A stretch of 64,000 bases of DNA from an uncultured Sphingomonas sp. (GTDB lineage: Bacteria; Pseudomonadota; Alphaproteobacteria; Sphingomonadales; Sphingomonadaceae), in assembly GCF_936927845.1 (NCBI RefSeq), contig NZ_CAKZHV010000057.1, positions 1-64,000 on the forward strand, read 5' to 3'. Position 1 is the first letter of the stretch. Every line of letters starts with the position of its first letter. Made by a program: the position numbers and the translations under genes. Shown here in pieces: positions 53,387 to 61,219 of the stretch. The notes beneath the pieces were generated by a model. It did not search any database. It had not been told where the DNA came from and saw nothing but the letters and a program-made list of their open reading frames with translations.

Positions 53387-53914
53387 TTACGGCTGCCCGG
53401 CGGTGATCTTCGCGATCTCGCGCGCGACCAGTTGCTCGACGATGCCCGGCAGATTGCGGTCGAGCCAGGCCGACACCATCGGGCGCAGCATCTCGCGCAC
53501 CAGCCCCTCGAGCGTGCCGTCGCTCTCCGGCTCAGGCTTCACGAGCAGACGAGAGAGCGAGTCGAGCGCGCCGCGCGTTGCCTCAACGGTGGCGGCGGAA
53601 ACGTGCCCGCCGTGTGCGTCATGGTCGTGCGCAGCGGACGTATGGATCGGTGCGGCGTGCTGCGCCGGCGCACGCGGTGCAGGACGTGGATCATGCGCGG
53701 GCGTCGCCTGCGCCGCGGGCGGCGGGGTCGGCGGTGAGATCGGGTCGCTCAGTTCGAGCACCTCGTCCTCATCCTCGTCGTCACGGCTCATCGGCAGCGG
53801 CGCGGCGCGCGCGCCGGCGCTGCGGCGGTGACGCGGCGTTCCGGCATCACCCTCTTCCGCGATGATGCGCTTGATGGAGGAAAGGATGTCCTCCATCGAC
53901 GGCTCCGCGCTCAT
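53387..53914 (-). CDS. popZ: PopZ-family (DUF2497) polar organising protein homologue
   Basis: The N-terminal helix SMEDILSSIKRIIAEE and C-terminal helices (LEGLVREMLRPMVSAWLDR, then NLPGIVEQLVAREIAKIT) are the two conserved ends of PopZ. The middle 90 residues are acidic, Pro/Ala/His-rich and probably disordered, as in Caulobacter PopZ, where they tune condensate formation. PopZ anchors the chromosome origin and recruits cell-cycle proteins at the pole. I assign the function by family, not by proof. ATG 53914 (MSAEPSMEDILSS) is used. Confidence 0.85.
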   Translation of the reverse strand: MSAEPSMEDILSSIKRIIAEEGDAGTPRHRRSAGARAAPLPMSRDDEDEDEVLELSDPISPPTPPPAAQATPAHDPRPAPRAPAQHAAPIHTSAAHDHDAHGGHVSAATVEATRGALDSLSRLLVKPEPESDGTLEGLVREMLRPMVSAWLDRNLPGIVEQLVAREIAKITAGQP

Positions 53915-53956
53915 GTCGCCCATCGTAATCCCGTTGCCCCACCGTTCGGCCCCCGA

Positions 53957-55468
53957 TCAGGGACGCCGCGTGTCCGCACCTGTGGTTAATGGCGCGCTTC
54001 TGTCAACATTGCTCTGCAACATCGGGTCGAGCGGACGCGTGACAACCGCATTCTGCGCCGGCACCGACGCGGTCGACGATGCCGCGGTCGACGTCGGAAT
54101 GTCCGTGTCGAAATCCGACAGGCTGCCGCGGTAGCGCGTGTAATTCACCGTCGGATCGTAGAGCGGGCCGCCCTCAAGACCCAGGTCGCGCGCCTCCGCC
54201 TCACCCATCGCGGCGAGCAGCGCGAAGCCCGCGACGTAGGCGTCGCGCCTGGCGGTGACCAGCGTCACCTGACTGTTGAGCAATTCCTGCTCGGCGTTCA
54301 GGATGTCGAGGATCGTGCGCGTACCGACGCTGTTCTCCGCGCGCACACCCTCCAGGCTGAGCTTGTTGGCGGCAACTGCAGCCTCGGCAGAGGCGATCAC
54401 CTCCTGCGAGGAGCGCCATACCGCATAGGCCGAGCGGGTCTGCGCGATCACCTGCCGCTCGGCGAGCGTCGCCTGCTCGATCGCCTGCGAACGAAGCTCC
54501 TGCGCCTGCCGGATCAGCGCGGCAGGACGACCGGCCTGGAACAGCGGCAGGTTGAGCGACAGCCCCGCCGCGGTCGAGGTGCCCGACTGCGTGCCCTGAT
54601 ACCCCTGGCCGGCGCCCAGCGTGCCGAGGAAATTCGAGTAATTCTGCCCGACGGTCACGCCGACCTGCGGCAGCCTGCTCGCGCGCGCGACCTTGATGTC
54701 ATAGTCGGTCGCGTCGCGCGCGCGTCGCGCGGCGAGCAATTGCGGATTGTCCTGCAACGCCACCTCGACCGCGGCGTCGGGCGACGTGGGCAGGTGCGGC
54801 AACGGCGGCGGCGGCGCGAGCGTGCCGGGCGCGTCACCGACCAGGCTGACATAGCTCTCGCGGCTGGTGATCAGGTTCGCCTGCGCGGTCTGCAATTGCG
54901 CGCGTGCGAGGCTGAGCCGCGCCTCCGACTGCGCCACGTCGGTGCGCGTCAGGTCGCCGACCTCGAAACGGTCGCGGCTGGCGCGCAGGTTGGTTTCGAG
55001 CACGCGAACGTTCTGCGCATTCAGACCGACGATCGCCTCGTCACGCAGCACGTTGTTGTACGCACCCACCACCGCGGTGAAGAGCTGCGCCTCGGTCTGG
55101 CGCAGCGTCGACTGCCCCGCCTCGACGCGGATCTCCGCCGCGCGCACCGAATTGCGCACCGCGCCGCCCTGATAGACCGGCACCGTCACACCGATCGTGC
55201 CGTTGAGCGATCGCTCAGGCGAGGTGAAGCTGTTACCGCCGCGGATGAAGTTCTCGTTCAGCCCGCCCGAGGTCGCGACCGTTGGTCGCCCGGCGGCGCG
55301 CGCGAGCGGTACGTTCTGATCCGCCGCGCGCTGCCCCGCGCGCTGACCCGTCAGCGTCGGATTGGTCTGATAAGCCTTCAACAGCGCTTCCTGCAACGTC
55401 TCCCCCGACGCGGACGCGACGGAGAGGCCGGCAAGGATCGTTCCCAGCAGGAGAAAGGAAGCGCGCAA
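53957..55468 (-). CDS. tolC: TolC-family outer-membrane efflux/secretion protein
   Basis: A signal peptide (MRASFLLLGTILAGLSVASASG) is followed by two repeated helical/barrel halves typical of the OEP family. Motifs include LQEALLKAYQTNPTL and RQTEAQLFTAVVGAYNNVL in the first half, and GVRAENSVGTRTILDILNAEQELLNSQ in the second. It forms trimeric exit ducts for type I secretion or RND pumps. It starts at TTG 55468 with an upstream GAGGA and lies 12 bp after the PIMT-like gene. Confidence 0.92.
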   Translation of the reverse strand: MRASFLLLGTILAGLSVASASGETLQEALLKAYQTNPTLTGQRAGQRAADQNVPLARAAGRPTVATSGGLNENFIRGGNSFTSPERSLNGTIGVTVPVYQGGAVRNSVRAAEIRVEAGQSTLRQTEAQLFTAVVGAYNNVLRDEAIVGLNAQNVRVLETNLRASRDRFEVGDLTRTDVAQSEARLSLARAQLQTAQANLITSRESYVSLVGDAPGTLAPPPPLPHLPTSPDAAVEVALQDNPQLLAARRARDATDYDIKVARASRLPQVGVTVGQNYSNFLGTLGAGQGYQGTQSGTSTAAGLSLNLPLFQAGRPAALIRQAQELRSQAIEQATLAERQVIAQTRSAYAVWRSSQEVIASAEAAVAANKLSLEGVRAENSVGTRTILDILNAEQELLNSQVTLVTARRDAYVAGFALLAAMGEAEARDLGLEGGPLYDPTVNYTRYRGSLSDFDTDIPTSTAASSTASVPAQNAVVTRPLDPMLQSNVDRSAPLTTGADTRRP

Positions 55469-55480
55469 AGGGAGAAATCC

Positions 55481-56149
55481 TCAGAAGGTGAAGGAACGAG
55501 GTTTGGCGAAGCCGGGCAGCGGCACGCTGTCGTAATCGGCGAAGGGCAGAAGCCCGAGCACGTCGGCGTCGCGCGAACCCGCCGCCAACCGCGACACGCC
55601 GCGGTCGTTGAGCCCGGTCACCGCGCGTCCGCGCTCGACGAGTTGCGTGTAGAGTGTCGCCGGCACCTGTTCGACCGTGCCGTCGATCACCAGCACGTCA
55701 TAGGGCGCAGCCGCGGCATGGCCCTGCTCCAGCGCGCCCTCGACCACGGTGACTTTGGGAAACGAAGCGAGATTGGCGCGGGCCGCCGCTGCCAGCGCGG
55801 GCGTGCTCTCCACCGCGACGACCTCGGCGACGATCTGCGCCAGCACCGCCGCGGTATAGCCCATCGCCGCGCCGATCAGCAGCACCCGGTCGCTCGGGCG
55901 CAACCGTGCTTCCACCAGCAACCGCGCGGTCGCGAGCGGGGTGTTAGCGCGGCGACCTTCGCCGAGGTTGATCGTCGAATCGCGGTAGGCGAGCTCCTCC
56001 ATGCCGGCAGGCACGAAACGCTCGCGCGGGGTTTCCGCCATGGCCGCGATCACGCGCGGATCGGTGACGCCGCTGGGGCGCAACTGGCTGGCCACCATTG
56101 CAATGCGCATGGCCTCGAATTGATCGGAATGGAGCGTCGTCGCGGTCAT
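55481..56149 (-). CDS. Protein-L-isoaspartate O-methyltransferase-like protein, motif I altered
   Basis: The fold is that of PIMT: RIAMVASQLRPSGVTDPRVI and ERFVPAGMEELAYRD are family-type. Motif I, however, reads VLLIGAAMGYTAAVLA where the active enzyme has ExGxGxGY (normally LEIGTGSGYQ). It may therefore bind SAM weakly or act differently. It is paired with tolC, a linkage known in sphingomonads. ATG 56149 follows AGGA; the earlier frame start adds a Tyr-rich tail. About 222 residues. Confidence 0.78.
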   Translation of the reverse strand: MTATTLHSDQFEAMRIAMVASQLRPSGVTDPRVIAAMAETPRERFVPAGMEELAYRDSTINLGEGRRANTPLATARLLVEARLRPSDRVLLIGAAMGYTAAVLAQIVAEVVAVESTPALAAAARANLASFPKVTVVEGALEQGHAAAAPYDVLVIDGTVEQVPATLYTQLVERGRAVTGLNDRGVSRLAAGSRDADVLGLLPFADYDSVPLPGFAKPRSFTF

Positions 56150-56318
56150 TACGGTTCCTGTGCCATAGCTGTCATAGTAAGACAACACACTTCTGCTACG
56201 ACGCTATGTACCGGACACCTCGCCGCTCGCCAACACTTGGCGCCCGATCACTCCGCCGGTGCGTCGAAGGCTTGACACCCGCGCGCGCGCTGCGCATTGG
56301 CGCGCCTCCCGACGTCGA

Positions 56319-56392
56319 GGCCCGATGGCGGAGTGGTGACGCAGAGGACTGCAAATCCTTGCACCCGGGTTCGATTCCCGGTCGGGCCTCCA
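56319..56392 (+). tRNA. tRNA-Cys (anticodon GCA)
   Basis: The acceptor GGCCCGA pairs with TCGGGCC, with a T discriminator and an encoded CCA (56390-56392). The D arm is short, the anticodon loop CTGCAAA carries GCA, and the T loop GTTCGATTC is intact. It lies between the PIMT-like gene and the convergent Hsp70-like gene. Confidence 0.95.
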
Positions 56393-56408
56393 GTTTCCCC
56401 CGACAGCG

Positions 56409-57698
56409 CTACACGGTCCAGGCGGACAGGTCGTCCTGTTGCGCGATCAGCGCGAGGCCGTGCGCGATCGAGGTGAGTTCGCCGCCCGAGACGATGCGAT
56501 CGGCGCCGAAGCGCTGCTCGAACAAGCGACGTACCGCGGGAACCAGCGAGGTGCCACCAGTCAGGAACACGCGGTCGATCGCGGCAGGCGCGACGTTCGC
56601 GTCGGCGAGCGCGTCATCAACCGACGCGGCCATGCGCGCGACATCGTCGGCGATCCAGCGCTCGAAATCGGCGCGGGTCACGGTGTCGGCGATGTCCAAT
56701 CCGCCACCGGCGAAGCGGAACTCGGCCCGGTCGGCGGAGGAGAGGTCGCGCTTCAGACGCGCAACTGCGTCGTAGAGCGGGAAGCCTAGCTCGTGCTCGA
56801 TCAACGCGATCATGCGCCCGATCGCGTCCGGGTCGATCGCGCTGCGCTGCAACCGCTCGAGTTCGCCCAGCGTGCGGCGGTTGCGCATCAACGCGAGTTT
56901 CGACCAGTCGGCGAAATCGGCGAAATAGCCGCCGGGGATCTCCAGCACCTTGTCGAACGAGCGATAGCTGCCGCCCTTGCCGAGCATCGGCAGCACCAGG
57001 CGATCGACGATTCGATAGTCGAAGCGGTCGCCGGCGATCCCGACGCCCGCGTGGCCGAGCGGCAGGCAGCGCCGCGCGGCGCCCGCTTCCTCGACCCGCA
57101 CGACCGAGAAGTCGCTGGTGCCGCCGCCGAAGTCCGCCACCAGCAACGTCGCGGGCTCGCTCAACCAGGTCGCGTAGCTGAACGCCGCCGCAAGCGGTTC
57201 GTAGACGTAGTGGACCTCCGCCGCGCGCCCGGCGAACATCGCGTCATAGCGTTCACGCGCGACCGCTGGATCAGGCCGCGCGCCTGCGTAGCGGACCGGC
57301 CGGCCGACGACGAGGCGTTGCGGGCGATCGAGCGCCCCGCCGGCATGTTCGGCGAGGCGATCGAGAAAGGTCTGCCCTAATTCCTCGAAGCGGAAGCGTT
57401 TGTTGAACACGGGCGCGGTGTCGAACGACGCGCTGGCGGCGACCGACTTGAACGATTGCAGGAAACGGCTGCCGTCTGGGTAGTCGAGATATTCGCGGAT
57501 CGCGGCCGGACCCGCCTCCACCATCAGTCCGCCTCGCGCGTCCTCGTCCTGCCAGAAGCACAAAGCCGAGCGAAACACCGCGCCGTCGGTCGCGGGATCG
57601 AGCGTCAGCAGCCGCGGCGGGGTACGCGCGTCGTCACTGACCGCGACCACGCTGTTGGTGGTGCCGAAATCGAGCCCGACGGCCTGAGATCTGGACAT
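56409..57698 (-). CDS. Hsp70-family molecular chaperone (YegD-like)
   Basis: The Hsp70 ATPase fold is indicated by GLDFGTTNSVVAV (8-20), VADFGGGTSDFSV and VFLTGGTSLVPAVRRLF. There is no C-terminal substrate-binding domain: the 429 residues are almost all ATPase domain, as in YegD. The function of such short Hsp70s is not established; they could act with protein partners. It is read divergently from the GT2 gene at 57848. Confidence 0.9.
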   Translation of the reverse strand: MSRSQAVGLDFGTTNSVVAVSDDARTPPRLLTLDPATDGAVFRSALCFWQDEDARGGLMVEAGPAAIREYLDYPDGSRFLQSFKSVAASASFDTAPVFNKRFRFEELGQTFLDRLAEHAGGALDRPQRLVVGRPVRYAGARPDPAVARERYDAMFAGRAAEVHYVYEPLAAAFSYATWLSEPATLLVADFGGGTSDFSVVRVEEAGAARRCLPLGHAGVGIAGDRFDYRIVDRLVLPMLGKGGSYRSFDKVLEIPGGYFADFADWSKLALMRNRRTLGELERLQRSAIDPDAIGRMIALIEHELGFPLYDAVARLKRDLSSADRAEFRFAGGGLDIADTVTRADFERWIADDVARMAASVDDALADANVAPAAIDRVFLTGGTSLVPAVRRLFEQRFGADRIVSGGELTSIAHGLALIAQQDDLSAWTV

Positions 57699-57847
57699 GG
57701 GACGAGAGCCGCTGGTGAGAGGAGCGCCTGGCTATGACGTGCGCACGCCGCGCGAACAAGGCCGACGGTCCTGCCGCGATTGATCTACGTTTGTTGTAGC
57801 CCAGGTAACTTCGATCTAGGTCAGTGATCCATGATGTTCGTTATTCC

Positions 57848-58864
57848 ATGAACGATCGCCTGCCGCGCGTGGCCGTCGCCCTGCCGGCGAAGAACGAGGC
57901 GGCGGACCTGCCCGCCTGCCTTTTGACGCTCGACCATGCCGCGGCGCGGTTCGGCGGCAGCGTGACGATCGTCGTCGCCGCGAACAACTGCACCGACGAC
58001 ACGCACGGCGTGCTCGCACGCGCGGTACTGCGCCATGCCGTGTTGCTGCCGTGCGCAGTCTCGCTGCTGCCGCCGTTCCGGCATGCCGGTTGGGCGCGCC
58101 GAATCGCGTTCGATGCAGCCGCGGCGATACTCGGCGACGACGAGGACGTGCTGCTGTCGACCGACGCGGACACGTGCGTGTCACCCGACTGGATCGTGCG
58201 TGCGGTGCATCACCTCGACGCCGGAGCCGACGCGGTCGCCGGACGCGCGCTGACCCGGCGCGAGGATCGCCGTGCACTCGGGCGGGACGCGATGCGGCGG
58301 CTCAACCTGCTCGGCCGTTACTACACCGCGCTCGACTGGCTGCGCGCGGATGGCGCACCGATCGCACACGATCCGTGGCCGCGCCATTTCTACGAAGGCG
58401 GCGCGAGCATCGCGTTGCGGCTGGCGACGTATCGCGCGATCGGCGGTGCGCCGACGCCGCCCGTGGCCGAGGATCGCGCCTTGTTCGATGCCGTCCGCAC
58501 TCAGGGTGGCGTCGTCCGGCACCCGCTCGACGTACGGGTATTCACCTCGAGCCGGATCGACGGGCGCGCGCCGGGCGGGATGGCGGACGCATTCGCACGC
58601 TGGATCACGCAAGCCGCGGACGAGCCGCTGCACGAAACCTATGCCTTTCCCGCTGCGCTCGATCCCGGTCGGGCAGATGCCCGTGACCGGCTCAGCTTCG
58701 ACACGCTGCCCGCAGCGGTCGTGCGCGCGGGCGCGATGATCCGCGCGCGCCGCTCAGCCGCGACGCCACAGGTCGAGCCGGTAGCGCTCGCGCCGCTCCG
58801 CCAGCATCGGACGGACATGATCGCCGAGCAGGGACTTGAGCCCATCCACGGCCTCGTCGCCTGA
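57848..58864 (+). CDS. Family 2 glycosyltransferase
   Basis: This is a GT-A fold enzyme of 338 residues. VAVALPAKNEAADLPACLL starts the nucleotide-sugar domain, VAANNCTDDTHG follows, the DxD motif is in STDADTCVSPDW, and FYEGGASIALRLATYRAIGG and VAEDRALFDAVR are acceptor-side elements. There are no clear membrane helices, so it is soluble or peripheral. The last 37 codons overlap the end of the opposite-strand methyltransferase. ATG 57848 (MNDRLPRVAVALPAKNEA) is chosen; it likely belongs to the cluster to 61.2 kb. Confidence 0.85.
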   Translation: MNDRLPRVAVALPAKNEAADLPACLLTLDHAAARFGGSVTIVVAANNCTDDTHGVLARAVLRHAVLLPCAVSLLPPFRHAGWARRIAFDAAAAILGDDEDVLLSTDADTCVSPDWIVRAVHHLDAGADAVAGRALTRREDRRALGRDAMRRLNLLGRYYTALDWLRADGAPIAHDPWPRHFYEGGASIALRLATYRAIGGAPTPPVAEDRALFDAVRTQGGVVRHPLDVRVFTSSRIDGRAPGGMADAFARWITQAADEPLHETYAFPAALDPGRADARDRLSFDTLPAAVVRAGAMIRARRSAATPQVEPVALAPLRQHRTDMIAEQGLEPIHGLVA

Positions 58865-59335
58865 GAGCGGATAATCGGTGTCGCCGGTCCAATGGATCAG
58901 CAGAACGTCGCCACCCTCTCGCACATGCTCGCACAGATAGGTCGCCGCGCGCGCCAGATCGTCGCGATCCCAGTAATAGATCACCTCCGACAACAGGACG
59001 AGGTCGAAGCGTCCGTCGGGCGCATCCGCAGGCATCCGCCGCTGCTCGAACCGGACCTGCGGCTGATCGGCACAGCGCCGTCGCGCCGCGTCGAGCGCGG
59101 TCGGCGATACGTCAACGGCGAGCAGATCGGCACATCGAGGCGCCAGTCGCTGCGTCAGCACGCCGTTGGCGCAACCCACCTCCAGCGCCGCCTCGTAGCG
59201 ATCGCGTGGAAGGGCGGCGAGCGTGTGATCGTACTTGGCGCGTTCGTACGCGCTTGTTTCGAAATGCCATGGATCGCCCTGATCGCGGAACAGTTGCTCG
59301 AACCAGTCGGGTGCGATCGATCGCTCACGCCGCAT
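58754..59335 (-). CDS. Class I SAM-dependent methyltransferase (NodS-like)
   Basis: MRRERSIAPDWFEQLFRDQGDPWHF starts a 193-residue methyltransferase. Motif I is ALEVGCANGVLTQRLA and motif post-I is LAVDVSPTALDAAR; LLSEVIYYWDRDDLARAA and VLLIHWTGDTDYPLSG follow. The DPWHF and IHWTGDTDYP patterns recall the NodS group that N-methylates sugar amines; this is a resemblance only. ATG 59335 lies 11 bp inside the deacetylase gene. Its 3' end overlaps the GT2 gene antisense by 111 bp. Confidence 0.82.
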   Translation of the reverse strand: MRRERSIAPDWFEQLFRDQGDPWHFETSAYERAKYDHTLAALPRDRYEAALEVGCANGVLTQRLAPRCADLLAVDVSPTALDAARRRCADQPQVRFEQRRMPADAPDGRFDLVLLSEVIYYWDRDDLARAATYLCEHVREGGDVLLIHWTGDTDYPLSGDEAVDGLKSLLGDHVRPMLAERRERYRLDLWRRG

Positions 59336-60068
59336 CGCGTTCCTCCAGCAGCAGGGTGATGCGGCGATCGGCCAGTCGGCGCATGCCACGCGGCAGCACG
59401 AAACGCTCGCGCGCGCCGGTGATCCGCCCACCCAACTGGCTGCGATGGCAGGCCAGCGCGCGCCGCGCCGTACCGGGCCGTCCGATTGACGCGAGCGCGA
59501 CCGACCGCACGGTGGCGAGCCGGGCGGCGAGATCGTCGCGCGTCCAGCCCCAGACACAGTAGAAGAGCGGCACCGTCCCGATGCGCGCCGCGACCGCACG
59601 CGCGATGTCGGCGGCAGCCTGATGGTCGCAGTGCGGGTCCGCTGCCCAGGTCGTCGTGACGCGGGTGAGCCGTACACGCCGGCACAGCGCGACCAGCCGG
59701 TCAACGGTGCACGCAAACGCCGCACTGTCACGCGGGTGTGGGGCAGCGTCGCTCCAGCCGAGCAGTATCGGGGGTGTTCGAACCCCGAGAATGCGCAGCG
59801 CCGCGCGCGCCTCCCCGGCACGCAGCGCCGCCACCCGCCGCGCGCTCCAGCCCGGCGCGCCGACGTGGCTGCCCGCGCCATCGGTCAGAAACGCGACCGC
59901 CAGCCGGGCGTTGTCGCGAGTGAGGCCGGCAATCAGTCCGCCTGCGCCCAGCGCCTCGTCATCGGGGTGCGGCGCGATCACCAGCCAGCCGTCGCGTGCG
60001 GCCTCCTTGATCGACATCGGCCGCGCGCGCAGCAACGTGCGACGCCAATGGGCGTGGCCGGGTGTCAC
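59325..60068 (-). CDS. PIG-L family N-deacetylase
   Basis: This zinc-dependent deacetylase of 247 residues has the metal motif PHPDDEALGAGG and the second His site DPHCDHQAA, with FLTDGAGSH between. PIG-L/LmbE enzymes remove acetyl groups from N-acetylglucosamine-type sugars, as in GlcNAc-PI, mycothiol or bacillithiol synthesis. GTG 60068 overlaps the upstream stop as GTGA, so it is coupled to the dehydrogenase-like gene; the methyltransferase follows by overlap. Confidence 0.87.
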   Translation of the reverse strand: MTPGHAHWRRTLLRARPMSIKEAARDGWLVIAPHPDDEALGAGGLIAGLTRDNARLAVAFLTDGAGSHVGAPGWSARRVAALRAGEARAALRILGVRTPPILLGWSDAAPHPRDSAAFACTVDRLVALCRRVRLTRVTTTWAADPHCDHQAAADIARAVAARIGTVPLFYCVWGWTRDDLAARLATVRSVALASIGRPGTARRALACHRSQLGGRITGARERFVLPRGMRRLADRRITLLLEERDAA

Positions 60069-61153
60069 CACCACGGGTCGTCGCCCCAGCGATCCGCCTC
60101 GATCCACGCCGCCGCGGCGCGATCGCGCGCCTGATCGGGCACGGGCTGACGCAGGTAGAGGCCGAGATCGCGCGTGATGCGATCGATGCGGCTGGCGGCG
60201 AAGAACGATGCGGTCCCAACCGCGCGCGCGGCGCCTTCCATGACCAGCAGGCCCGCCTCTTCCACCACCCCGCGCGTCATCAGCACGTGCGCGATCGCGT
60301 CACGCGCGCCCTGCTCGGCGAGATGCGCCGCGCGCGTGACCCAGATCGCGGCTGAGCGGGTCGCGACGATCGCCGCACCGATGCGGGCGCGCTGGATCGC
60401 GTCTCCGGCCTTTCCGGTAGCAATCAGGTGATCGCGCCAGTGCCGCAGCAAGGCTTCGATCGCGCCCAGTTGCACGGCAGTGAAACGCCACGCGCCGGCC
60501 GAGAAGCGCGGCTCGCGCTCGTAATCGCCGACATCGCCGATCAGCGCGTCGTCGCTCACGATCATGCCGTCAAAATCAAGCGTGCCGCTCTGTGTGCCGC
60601 GCATGCCGCGCACCTGCCACGCGCCGTTGTCGACGCGCGTCGCGGCATTGGAGAGGTCGGCGAGCACCATCTGCTTGCCGCCGCTCGGTTCCACCGCCGT
60701 AATCAGCGCGGCGTCGATATGCCCCGCGCCGGTCGCGAAGCATTTCGCACCGGACAGGCGGTAGCTGCCGGCAGCGGCTGGCTCGATCCGCATGCCCGGC
60801 GCCGGCTCGGTGTTCCACACGCCGTAGACGCGTCCATCGGCGAGGTCGCGCGCGAGCGCGGCGCGTTGCGCGTCGGTACCATAGGCATGGACCAGTTGCG
60901 CGGCATTGACGTGCCCTTCGAAAATGCGGCCGAGACTCAGGTCGGCGCCACCGACGTGCCGCAACACCGCCAGCAGGTCGTCGACGGCGCGCTCGTCGTC
61001 GAGCGACGCGAATGCGGCGGTCGCGCCGAGGTCGATCAGGGTCCGCAACCGCTCGGTCGGAAAATCCTCGTGACCGTTGACGCGGTCCCACTCACGTGCG
61101 GCAGCGACGACGCGTTCCGCCACCGCATGGGTGTCGCCTTCTCCTACCTGCAT
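60065..61153 (-). CDS. Acyl-CoA-dehydrogenase-fold flavoprotein lacking the usual catalytic Glu motif
   Basis: The fold is acyl-CoA-dehydrogenase-like: helices up to SLGRIFEGHVNAAQLV, the FAD/beta domain (YGVWNTEPAPGMRIEPA, SGAKCFATGAGHIDAAL), and a C-terminal helical bundle. The usual YEGT-type catalytic Glu segment is not found; the corresponding end reads ITRDLGLYLRQPVPD, more like the oxidase/monooxygenase side of the superfamily. ATG 61153 is chosen (MQVGEGDTHAV). It is the first gene of the operon with PIG-L and methyltransferase. Confidence 0.78.
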   Translation of the reverse strand: MQVGEGDTHAVAERVVAAAREWDRVNGHEDFPTERLRTLIDLGATAAFASLDDERAVDDLLAVLRHVGGADLSLGRIFEGHVNAAQLVHAYGTDAQRAALARDLADGRVYGVWNTEPAPGMRIEPAAAGSYRLSGAKCFATGAGHIDAALITAVEPSGGKQMVLADLSNAATRVDNGAWQVRGMRGTQSGTLDFDGMIVSDDALIGDVGDYEREPRFSAGAWRFTAVQLGAIEALLRHWRDHLIATGKAGDAIQRARIGAAIVATRSAAIWVTRAAHLAEQGARDAIAHVLMTRGVVEEAGLLVMEGAARAVGTASFFAASRIDRITRDLGLYLRQPVPDQARDRAAAAWIEADRWGDDPWW

Positions 61154-61219
61154 CAGCAATCGCCTGCCCTCCCTTGCGCCGTTCAGCGCGCGGGCAAGGA
61201 CGGCGGTTCCCGATGTGGT

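Noticed and set aside
57791..57812. Near-repeat of GTTGTAGCC/AGGTAACTT shared with about 4823-4842
   Set aside because: About 18 matching bases with one gap, one copy inside a coding sequence. Two copies this short are probably chance.
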